Below are positions 34,478 through 46,400 of a DNA stretch of 64,000 nucleotides, piece by piece. The stretch is from Bostrychus sinensis. Lineage: Eukaryota; Chordata; Actinopteri; Gobiiformes; Eleotridae. Both the position numbers and the translations under genes were made by a program. The first letter of the stretch is position 1. Each line of letters starts with the position of its first letter. The notes under the pieces were generated by a model that made no database searches, was not told the origin of the DNA, and was given only the letters and a program-made list of their open reading frames with translations. The stretch spans positions 6,130,645 through 6,194,644 of the forward strand of contig CM036244.1 in assembly GCA_020698575.1 (NCBI GenBank), read 5' to 3'.

Positions 34478-37400
34478 ATGTTCAACAAGTCGTTTGGGAC
34501 GCCGTTCGGAGGCGGCACCGGGGGCTTTGGCACCTCGTCCACGTTCGGACAACAGAGTGAGTGATTCCTGTTTTCATTCAGACGAAAAACTCCAGTGGTA
34601 AACTCTCTTCATTACTAACACACACACACAGGAAGTCGTGTTTTACAACCCACCGCTTGAGAGATTAATTCGTCCACCTTCTGCTTATTCACCCATGGGC
34701 CCTAGTGGTCGCAGGGCTGACACTGAGTGACACACACAGACAGACTTTCACTCTCACCAAGCTCAGCAGACACTACTCCTTGTGGCTGAAGTGTCTTGTC
34801 CACGGACACAGCGACAGTAGTCTGTGCTGTGTCAGACTGGACCTCAGTTTGCCCACCCTCTGGTTAGTGGGCGACTAGTTTAAAAGAAAATGTACTCATG
34901 TAATTAAAATATAGACTACTACAACTGAGTAAAGATGGGGGTGAGTGCCAGGTTGTGATTAAAGAACTTTCTGTCTGTAGCACATGAGTTATATGTATAC
35001 TGACTGCAAAACCTCAGTGTATGTTTATTAATTGGACTAGTTGAATACAGAAGACCAGATGCGGCTCAGGGACAGACACAGAAGAATTAGTTGTTTGCTG
35101 GTACCATATACTTTTTTAGATTTATACAGACAAAAAAGACAAACATGTAACAAATATTACAATGGAGAATGGCCATTAATGTCACAGAGCAGAACGCAAA
35201 ATGCAATCGATGACAGGCCCGGCAGTGAGTGCCCAGGGAAGGGAAGGAGTCCGAAAGTGAGGGAATGTGTGAATGTGAGTGTGTCAGGAACAGGGCCACA
35301 ATAACGAGTCGCAAAGGGACAATAAGTTTTTAAAGGGCGGCTGCAGGAGCCTCCTGCCACTCGACCGGAGCAGAAGAGGTCCAGCTAGATCCAGGCTGAG
35401 TCGTGTCTTCAGGCTTAACGCTTAGACTTCAGATTCACAGCAGCTCGACATCAAACCTGGCCCGTATAAAGGACAGGACCGATAAATCAACAAATCCATG
35501 TGTTCACAAAAAAATCCCAGTATAAATCCCAATAAATACACATCATAATATAAATAGTTTAAATTCCTATTCAAGTTCTCATATTATAAAATGTAATTGG
35601 TATTAATACTCCAGAAATATTAAGCTATTTAGAAGATATAAAATAATATTTGCTATATTATAATAATTCTTCTAGTGCAAATATAACAAAAATACTAGAC
35701 TCATTAATAAATAGCAGTGCACATTATAAACATAATGATGATAATATTAAGGTAGAGTAGCATTAGTTCTAACCCAACACTCAGAGTTCATTGAAATGTG
35801 TTGCTTCAGCAGCACAACCAAACGTTTGGGCATTAAAGTGCCTCAAACAACACGTGATACACAACAGAACCTAGTATCAAGTTAATAAAACATCACACTG
35901 CTAACCATCCCATGTAAATCAATGGAAGCGGCTAGGCTACGCTAACCATAGAAATGAATGAGGCGTGAAGCTAAAGGTAGCAAGACTCACCAATTCCGTC
36001 GTTCAAATCAACTTTAACCCTCCGTTCGACAGCGCGCGTTGGTAGTCGGCTCCTACAGATCCACATTTGGTACATTTAATGATACGCTGACAAAGCCAAA
36101 TAACTATAGACTGACCTCTAAACTGCAGCAAACTTTCCCCAGCGTGTCCCTCGCACACCTCCGGCTGAATGGCACTACCGGGCTACATCATGATCTGATT
36201 CGCCACGCTCAGTCATGTGACCGCGTGACGTAACGCGCAAAGGCCGAAAGACTGGGAGAGCAGACTCTGAGTTTCTCACCCGGGCTACATGTCTCTTCTG
36301 TCTGTGTAACTCATGTTTCTCTGTATTAGACACAGGTTTTGGGGCGGCCGGAGGCTTCGGGACGTCTGCCTTTGGGACGACCACAAACACAGGAGGGCTG
36401 TTCGGGGCCACGCAGAGCAAACCAGGTCTGGAGCTCGAGTTTTTATCTGGTTTATGCGTAACAGCGCGCTCCCAGATTAGGGCTAGTGTAGTGGAGTAAT
36501 TATTTTACCTCTGCAGTATCAGGGCTCCAGACTAACTTCTGCCAGGAGCACTGTAGCCCTGACTGAACATTTTTAGGGGCACATGCCAAAAATCTTTATC
36601 ACAAATATTAAATCGCCCTGTCTTAAGGCTCACAGTTTAATTGAAATCTGGCCGTAATGAAGAATGTGGTCTGAGGAACATGATCAAATGATGGAGATAT
36701 GGCTTAAAAATAAAATCAGAAAGGTATCAGTAGTTAACCTTAGACAGTCTGACACACAGCTCCTAAATAAAACTGAATTTAACTGGGAGCAAACAAATGT
36801 CAGATCCATAACAGACTGGTTTTCATAAAATAAAGAATTAAATTAGTAATAAGTTGGCCTAATGAAAAAATGATTTGTTCAAGTCCCCCTCAGTTCTCCC
36901 CTCACAGTTTTTATCAGCTCCTGTGTGGCTTCAGTCTTCGCACCAGTGGCCAACTGTTGTTTTCACCTGGTCCCCTGTATTTTCTGCTCTTGGAGTGCGT
37001 AATGATGCAGTATCCATGGCGACGGAAGTGAGTGTCGCGGTGTCGCATATAAGCGTCTTTTTACGAGAAGAAGAATGAAGCTATGCCTCAAACAAATCCC
37101 AGATATTTGCTGTTGTTCCGGGTCACACTGGAAAGTTAGGACCGGGACGTGCAGCCTGAGCCAGAGACTGGGGTCGGGGCTGATCAATGGCTCTGTTATT
37201 AACAACTATTTTTGACATTCTTCAGAGCTACAAACGCAAATTATTAAAGTAATAACAATATTCCACTTCCTCTGAGAGTGGAAGAGAAAACTCATTAATT
37301 CAAAATAATATAAAGTCAGAAATTATCAGGACGCACGTGTGAGTAGTTAGAAAAAAATACTTGCACAGACCCAGAAAATGGTGGCAAAATGCCAGCATTT

Positions 37401-40400
37401 GGTCGCAGTCTGGAGCCCTGATTATTCTAGTCCATCAGTGACTTTCACACCAGATATTACCACAGAAACAGGACCAAGCTGTGATCTAAACTTCATATCT
37501 AGAAACATGAATAAAACTAAAAACAAAGCAGTGCAGGGTTCTTGTGACCCCCTTTTTTCGACCGGTAAACGGACTTTTTCCCCCAGCTAATCAAATGTTA
37601 TTTTACGATTACAGTTGCGTGTAAAGTTTAGTAAAATTACATCTAGCCAGTCATATACCAGAGTCTGCCCCCAAAAGAGGTGAACTTCCATGATGTTATG
37701 TGCAGTTGGCCACTGTATTAGATGGAGTTCCCTGCGCAGAGACGTGATCACAATGGCGGCCACAACAAGCTTTATACATGAAAATACCACGCAGATATGC
37801 TCAGAAAGGCCGTTTTCAGGTTGGGAATCCTCAGTATCCCCAGTGATGCCGAGGGGGCGCAGTGTTTATTAACATATCCAAAACGGACATTTTTATTTTT
37901 CTTTGGCGGAAACCCTGCAGTGTCAAGTCTAAACCATTTCTTTGTATTCAGTCTTTATGCTGTCACACTGATGGTTACTTGCTGCTTTTGTAAACATTCA
38001 GTCTCACTGTTGAAAATCAGTAAAATGGCCTCTGCGATGTGAAGATTGTTCTGTACTCAGTTCCTTACTCTAACCCTTCTCTAAACTCTGTCCTCATCAG
38101 CTGGAGGTTTGTTTGGCTCCAACACCTTCAGTCAGCCCGCCACCTCCTCCACCAGCACCGGCTTCGGGTTCGGGGCGAGCACCGGCACCGGCACCACCAG
38201 TCTGTTCGGCAACACCGGGACCGGCGCCAGCGGAGGACTCTTCTCTCAGACCAACAATGCCTTCGGAGCCAGCAAACCCACCTCCTTCGGCAGTGAGTCC
38301 AGGAGTTAACACGGTTTAGACAAATGGGCCTTCATGTAGAAAATATACAGGGAGCAGGGCTGGAGGAGCAGACAGGAGCAGAGCTGGAGTAGAGCTGGAG
38401 GAGAGAGGGGCAGAGCTGGAGGAGAGAGGGGCAGAGCTGGAGGAGAGAGGGGCAGACAGGAGCAGAGCTGGAGGAGAGAGGGGCAGAGCTGGAGGAGAGA
38501 GGGGCAGACAGGAGCAGAGCTGGAGTAGAGAGGAGCAGACAGGAGCAGAGCTGGAGGAGAGAGGGGCAGAGCTGGAGGAGAGAGGGGCAGACAGGAGCAG
38601 AGCTGGAGTAGAGAGGAGCAGACAGGAGCAGAGCTGGAGGAGAGAGGGGCAGAGCTGGAGGAGAGAGGGGCAGACAGGAGCAGAGCTGGAGTAGAGCTGG
38701 AGGAGAGAGGGGCAGAGCTGGAGTAGAGAGGAGCAGACAGGAGCAGAGCTGGAGGAGAGAGGGGCAGAGCTGGAGCAGAGCTGGAGTAGAGAGGAGCAGA
38801 GCTGGAGTAGAGAGGAGCAGAGCTGGAGGAGAGAGGGGCAGAGCTGGAGGAGAGAGGAGCAGACAGGAGCAGAGCTGGAGTAGAGCTGGAGGAGAGAGGG
38901 GCAGAGCTGGAGCAGAGCTGGAGTAGAGAGGAGCAGAGGGGCAGAGCTGGAGGAGAGAGGGGCAGAGCTGGAGCAGAGCTGGAGTAGAGAGGAGCAGACA
39001 GGAGCAGAGCTGGAGGAGAGAGGAGCAGACAGGAGCAGAGCTGGAGTAGAGAGGAGCAGACAGGAGCAGAGCTGGAGGAGAGAGGAGCAGACAGGAGCAG
39101 AGCTGGAGGAGAGAGGGGCAGAGCTGGAGCAGAGCTGGAGTAGAGAGGAGGAGAGAGGGGCAGAGCTGGAGTAGAGAGGAGCAGAGCTGGAGGAGAGAGG
39201 GGCAGAGCTGGAGGAGAGAGGGGCAGAGCTGGAGCAGAGAGGGGCAGAGCTGGAGCAGAGAGGGGCAGAGCTGGAGCAGAGAGGGGCAGAGCTGGAGCAG
39301 AGAGGGGCAGAGCTGGAGCAGAGAGGGGCAGAGCTGGAGCAGAGAGGGGCAGAGCTGGAGCAGAGAGGGGCAGAGCTGGAGCAGAGAGGGGCAGAGCTGG
39401 AGCAGAGAGGGGCAGAGCTGGAGCAGAGAGGGGCAGAGCTGGAGGAGAGCTGGAGTAGAGAGGGGCAGAGCTGGAGCAGAGAGGGGCAGAGCTGGAGCAG
39501 AGAGGGGCAGAGCTGGAGGAGAGAGGGGCAGAGCTGGAGGAGAGAGGGGCAGAGCTGGAGCAGAGAGGGGCAGAGCTGGAGCAGAGAGGGGCAGAGCTGG
39601 AGCAGAGAGGGGCAGAGCTGGAGCAGAGAGGGGCAGAGCTGGAGTAGAGCTGGAGCAGACAGGGGCAGAGCTGGAGCAGACAGGAGCAGAGCTGGAGGAG
39701 AGAGGGGCAGAGCTGGAGTAGAGAGGAGCAGAGCTGGAGTAGAGAGGAGCAGAGCTGGAGTAGAGAGGGGCAGAGCTGGAGCAGAGCTGGAGAAGAGAGG
39801 AGCATCTTGTACAAAATCTACAGAAAGCAATTAGAAGATGACTAGGAACAGTACGGTTATACCTAATGCATACCGCGAGGACTGGACATAAATCTGTTAA
39901 TAACTGGACATAAATCTGTTAATAACTGGACATAAATCTGTTAATAACTGGACATAAATCTGTTAATAACTGGACATAAATCTGTTAATAACTGGACATA
40001 AATATGTTAATAATTGGACATAAATATGTTAATAATTGGACATAAATCTGTTAATAACTGGACATAAATCTGTTAATAACTGGACATAATGAGAGAAGTG
40101 GCTCCAGGCTGTGGATGGGGGCGCATTTTTTGCCACGCGTCCGTAGTCGGAGATGTTGAGAGATTCGGTGTGGAGGCTCAGAATATGAACCTGTACTGTT
40201 TGTCTGTGTTCTGATGGTTTGTCCTCTGTCCAGGTTTTGGCACCAGCACCAGCAGCGGGGGCCTGTTCGGTTCCACCAACACCACGTCCAACCCGTTTGG
40301 AACCAGCTCCTCTCTGTTCGGGGGGTCAGGGTTCAACGCCGCGCAGCAGCCGGGAACCACCGTCAAATTCAACGTATGGCATTCTGATAATCTTACAGTT

Positions 40401-43400
40401 TAGTTCTGGTTTAGACCTGGTTTAGGCATGGTGTATTTCTGGTATCATCCCTCTTTTGTCTTTCTGCGTTAATCCGTTTTATTCTTTTAAACCTGGTTAA
40501 AGGTTTAGATTTTATTTCAGTAAGATGATACTTAGAGAGACTGTATTTTCTGAGGTGGTTCTTGGTGTGGGAAGTTTTGAGAATCCCTGTTATAGGGTTG
40601 CGGGATACGGAGAAAACATGCGATATTTGATACCTATGTTGAAAATTACGATAACGATATTAGAGCCTACTTTTCGAACATAGTAAGTTAAATTCACTAC
40701 ATTTCACAAAAATGTAAAAAAAAGTCAAAACAGCGACAAAACCAAAACTTAACACAGACTAAACCAGGAATAAAACAAGGCTAAGCTGTGACTAAATTAA
40801 TTAAATTACCACTAAAACTGGACTTTTTAAACATTTTTATTTAGTCACAACACATGTTCTTTTAAGGCTCTGGTGGAAAATGATTCTTCAGTGTAAATCT
40901 CTGTCAGATGGAAGACCACAGCGTTATTGTGATATATTTAGATTCTTGTGATACGGATATTGCGTTTGCTGATATTGCGATAACAATAATTTTGCGATAT
41001 ATTGTGCAGCCCTTCCCTGTTATTATAAACACAATAACAAAGTCCCTTTATTACTGACCCAGAGTCTGTGTAACTCTTCCTCTGCTTTAACTCTGCCCTC
41101 TCCTCCTGCAGCCTCCGACCGGCAGCGACACCATGGTGAAGGCCGGAGTCACCACGAGCATCAACACCAAGCACCAGTGCATCACCGCCATGAAGGAGTA
41201 CGAGAACAAGTCTCTGGAGGTCAGATCCTGGACACAGCTCAGTCACAAATTTAACATTTGAGTCAGGACTCAGCAATAAGGCGAAAAAAATTTAATTTAA
41301 TTCAAAACCAATAATGGGATTTGGGAACAACATGACCAGCCATAAACCTGACCAACATAAGATTAGCAAGACGAGTGTGATAACACTATTGTTATTAACA
41401 AAATAAACAAAAGGTAGACTTAAAGCCTCTAAATTCTGCTTTTCTTCATCTTTTTAACACAGTCTCGGTCTCCCCTAGAACAGCAGCACATTTTACGGCC
41501 TTTAAAAACATTCGGACTAAAAGAGAATGTTTTTAATAAGGACTCTGCTGATACCATAAAGAAACAGGAGAAGAGACCAGCAGAGGGCAGTGGTGTTCCC
41601 TCCTCAAAAACAGATCAGGAGTTGTGTTCTGTTTTAGTCACGAGACCAAGACTGGGTTAAAAACAGGATTAAAAGCAAAATAAAAAGCCTTTAATAGCCT
41701 TTTACCTCTGCAATCTTGAGGTTTGAAATGATTTTTAAAGGTCCTCTGCTGTGATTTCTCTGTAGGAGCTGCGTCTGGAGGATTACCAGGCCGGGAGGAA
41801 GGGCCCGTCCAACCCTCTGGCCCCCGGGACTGGATCTCTGTTCGGGTCAAACACAGCCACCTCCAGTGCCTCCACGGGACTCTTCGGGTCCTCCGCTCCC
41901 AACGCGAGCTTCTCCTTCGGCCAGAACAAGAGCTCCTTCGGCACCAGTACGGAACTCGACTTATACTGCTGTTTTCAAACCGGTCTAAAGCCAAAGTTTT
42001 AATCGATGTAATTGATGCTGACTCGCCTTGTTGCAGGTACGGGGGGCTTCGGCGCCACCACCGGAGGCCTGTTTGGACAGACTCAGCCGCCGCAGCAGCA
42101 GCAGCAGACTGCCAGCCTCTTCAAACCCTTCGGACAGACCACCACCACCCCCAGCTCCGGCTTCTCCTTCGGAAACACCCCCACCCTGGGCCAGGCCAAC
42201 ACCAGCAGCATGGTACGGTCAAGCAGAACCGAGTAAGACATCCCTCTGACCAATCTGAGAGGACCAATCAGATCCCAGTAAACCAGCTCCCTGACCAATC
42301 AGAGCCGAGTAAACCAGCTCCCTGACCAATCAGAGCCGAGTAAACCAGCTCCCTGACCAATCAGAGCCGAGTAAACCAGCTCCCTGACCAATCAGAGCCG
42401 AGTAAACCAGCTCCCTGACCAATCAGAGCCGAGTAAACCAGCTCCCTGACCAATCAGAGCCGAGTAAACCAGCTCCCTGACCAATCAGAGCCGAGTAAAC
42501 CAGCTCCCTGACCAATCAGAGCCGAGTAAACCAGCTCCCTGACCAATCAGAGCCGAGTAAACCAGCTCCCTGACCAATCAGAGCCGAGTAAACCAGCTCC
42601 CTGACCAATCAGAGCCGAGTAAACCAGCTCCCTGACCAATCAGAGCTGAGTAAACCAGCTCCCTGACCAATCAGAGCTGAGTAAACCATGTTATATCAGA
42701 AATCTCGTCCCTACAGTTGATTGTAAATCCATGAGTAAACTCTGGTGTATTGTGTGTCTGGTCCAGGGCCTGTTTGGGAACACGGCGCCCGCTCAGTCCG
42801 GAGGTCTGTTCGGTGCGACTCAGACCAGCACCACCTCTGGGTTCGGGACCACCACCGGACTCTTTGGACAGACCAACACCGGCTTCGGGGCGGTCGGCAC
42901 TCAGGTAAGGAACACACTCGAGCTGGTTTGTTTTAGCGAGGCAGCAGCGAGTACGCACAAACCTTCAGAGCTGGACTGTGTTTACTGTCAAGGATAGTGG
43001 ACCGTTATAATAACAGGGTTTCTGCAGGGTCTAAAAAAGTCTTACATTTTAAAGTCTGAACTTAAGGCCTTAAATCTTACATTTGGTGAGATGTGGACTG
43101 TTAGGTCTTAATCCCTTAAAACAGGTCTCAAATATGTCATGCACATTGGATGCAACGACCTGGCCTGCCTGACAAACTCTCTTCCTCTTTTATACAAAGA
43201 AGTTTAACATTTAGTTGCTGTGGAGTAACCAATCAGAGAAACAAAGGGAGGGACATAAGCACAGCACCACTGACCCAAACAAACATGGACTTTTGCCGTT
43301 TTTCCATAAAAACCCAGAATCCTGTGTATGTGAACAGCTCTGTCCTTATCTGTGAGCGGGGACAGCAGCAGAAGCCAGTTGTACAAAGACTTGTGAAAGA

Positions 43401-46400
43401 AAAAGTGGGTTTGTTTGAATGTGGTGGTTACGTGGGACGTCAGAGGGACTTTACTGTTGTTAAAATGGAAACAGGACCAAGACAAAAATCCCACAGAGGA
43501 CTGAACAACAACGAGGACTTCAGCAGAACCAACAGGAGATGAAGGACAGACCTAAATGCTGTTAATCAGAGACAAGTTATTACATTAGCTCTGTAGGTAG
43601 CACTACCTTGGTTATCTCCTCTGCTTTCATAAGACACACTGCAGATAAACGTCTGTGATAGGACAGAGACAAATCGAACCAGAGAAACGGTTCACTCAGA
43701 GAGGAACCAGCCTGTCCTGCAGGAGAAAAGCAAGTACGACTCTGGCTCGCTCGGCTAAAAACGTCCACTTAAATGCTCAAAGGCATTTTACCTTCGCCAA
43801 TACGAGGGCTGAAACCTTTTTCTCATAAAATGCTTTGCAGCACTCACTGTCACAAATGGTCGTTTTGTACTTCATGCTTCATGCATCTTTAAAAAGTCAT
43901 AAAAGGTCTTAAATTAAACTTATTGAAGCCTGCAGAAACCCTAAATAGACTTAGAACTAAATGTAAAGGCTTGGTATGAAGTTGTAAAGACTTGTTTCTT
44001 GATCCTAACGTTGTGTTCTTGCACCGCAGCAGAGTCTGTTTGGTAATAAGACGGCAGGTTTTGGCACCACCACGACCAGCGCCCCGTCGTTTGGCACCGG
44101 CAGCAGTCTGTTCGGCAACAAACCGACGCTGACCCTGGGGACCGGCACCAACGCCTCCAACTTTGGCAAGTTCAGCACAGCCTTCCCATTGGTTTACTCT
44201 CATAGAGTAGAAGTGGCACTCGCCAAAAAAATGCATAATGAAGAAGAAAAAACGTATAGAAGTCGCACTGGACTATAAGTCGTATTTTTTTGGGTAAATT
44301 TATTTTACAAAATGCGACACCAAAAACAGACATTTCATGTTGAAAGGCAAGTTATAGAAATAATAGAATAGAGAACAACAGCTGAATAGGTGTGTGGTTT
44401 GCTAACGTAACACATTGATGGTTATTCAGCTACATGAAGCATAAACAACGAACTGAATACTGTCTCGTATGTTAACGTAATATATTAACAGTTATTCACA
44501 TAACTATAGCATAAAGAACATAATATAACAAGTTCACCAAACTCACCATCTCACTCCTAATCGCTAAATCCTTTAAATTCTTCATCCTCGGTGTCGCTTC
44601 TGAACAACTCCGCCAACTCCGGAGGTAGACGAAGCGCCGCTTCCTCCTCTGCGTGGCTGTCGTCAGACTCAGCATCAGACTAACGCAGTGTTTCCTGCAG
44701 GTTTTGGGGCGAACCCGGCCGGAGGAGGTCTGTTTGGGAGCAAGCCTGCGACCGGAGGCCTCGGGACCGGGCTGGGGGCTGGGTTTGGGACAGGTAAACT
44801 TAAACATCACCTAAACAGCGTAAACAGTTGAACCTGAGCTGATGTATTGTTCTGCTTCTGTGGCAGCAGTGGGAACGGGGCAGACGTCTCTGTTCGGAAA
44901 CACCCAGAACAAACTGGGCACCGCTATGGGAACGATGGGAACGTTCGGAGCCACCGGCTTCAACAGCGGGGCCAGCACTCTGGGCTTCGGAGCGCCGCAG
45001 CAGCCCGTCGGTCAGTACTCGCAACATGAAGTATTATGAACATTTCAAAAGAAGGCAGCTGGATGTAGGGTTTCTGAAGGACAGTGGATTAAAATCACTT
45101 ATTTCCTCAGCATTTAAAGGTTGAGAGCTTCAGGTTCAGGATACTTTATTACCCATGGTAAATTAGTTTTGCAGTTATATGGCTCTATAAATAAATCTGT
45201 TAAACTCGCAGCTTGTTGAGTGTTAGCAGCAGGAACAAAGCTGATGATGAGTCTCTGTTAGTGAAGTGGTTAGTCCTCTGCCTTCAGTGCTGGAGGTGGG
45301 GGGTTTGATTCCCTGAGCATATGGATGACTGACCGTGTCCCTCCTGTCCCAGCCCTGGCCGACCCCAATGCAGCGGCCGCTCAGCAGGCCATGCTCCAGC
45401 AGCAGCTCAGCGTCCTGGCCTACTCCCCGTACGGAGACTCCCCTCTGTTCAGGAACCCTCTGTCAGACCCCAAGAAGAAGGAGGAGGTCAGTCTCACACC
45501 GCAGTACACACAGAGTACACACAGAGTACACACAGAGTACACACAGAGTACACACAGAGTACACACAGAGTACACACAGGCTACACACAGTGTACACACA
45601 GAGTACACACAGAGTACACACAGAGTACACACAGAGTACACACAGAGTACACACAGAGTACACACAGAGTACACACAGAGTACACACAGAGTACACACAG
45701 AGTACACACAGAGTACACACAGAGTACACACAGAGTACACACAGAGTACACACAGAGTACTAGGGCTGTAACCAATGATTATTTTGGCAGTCGATTAGTC
45801 AGTGAGTATTTTTTCGATTAGTCGACTGTCAAACGATTGTGTTGTTTGTGTTTACCTAACCCCACACTGCTGCATGTTACACCTGCTCCCTGATCATCAG
45901 CCTTCGAGTGAACAGAGAAAAGCTTTGATAAATCTGCCGTTTACAGACTGCATGTGACATTTGTCAGCTCAGACTACTGTTGCAGGCTAAATGTGCCTCG
46001 TTAGCTTAACTTGCAAAAACTTACCTGTGAGTATCAGAAGTGGACACAGCTCCTGGGTGTTTTTGTTTCAGCTGCTCATACGTTGCCGTTGTACTCCGGT
46101 GAAAAGACAGCTCCGTCCTGCAGCCTTCACAGAACTGACTTTGTTTTGACTTTTTTTCTTTGAAATACTCCCACACTTTCAAATGTTTTGGTCTTATTCT
46201 TTTCTCCGCTTCCGTTTGACTTTCCCTCATCGTTTGTGTGTCTTCTTCGTCAGAACGCAGTCAATAGAGACAGACAACAGGAAATACTGCCCCCATAACT
46301 TCCTGCTGTGTATTTTTTTGCAATTTTACAAACTATTGATGTGTCCATATGACGCATCAACTCTAAAAATTAGCATCAACAAATTTTAATAAGCAACATC

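Noticed and set aside
35041..35360. Overlapping frames in the second nup98 intron
   Set aside because: No homology recognised; both strands open over the same short stretch, typical of chance frames.
38306..39830. Minus-strand open frames of about 500 residues
   Set aside because: They are Ser/Pro/Leu/Cys low-complexity translations of a 21-bp repeat, open in more than one frame. No domain or splice support.
42243..42690. CRISPR-like 31-bp repeats
   Set aside because: Units are head to tail with no spacer sequence, inside a nup98 intron.
44170..44175. GT donor at 44170 instead of the GC donor
   Set aside because: It would shift the reading frame and destroy the conserved FG exon that follows.
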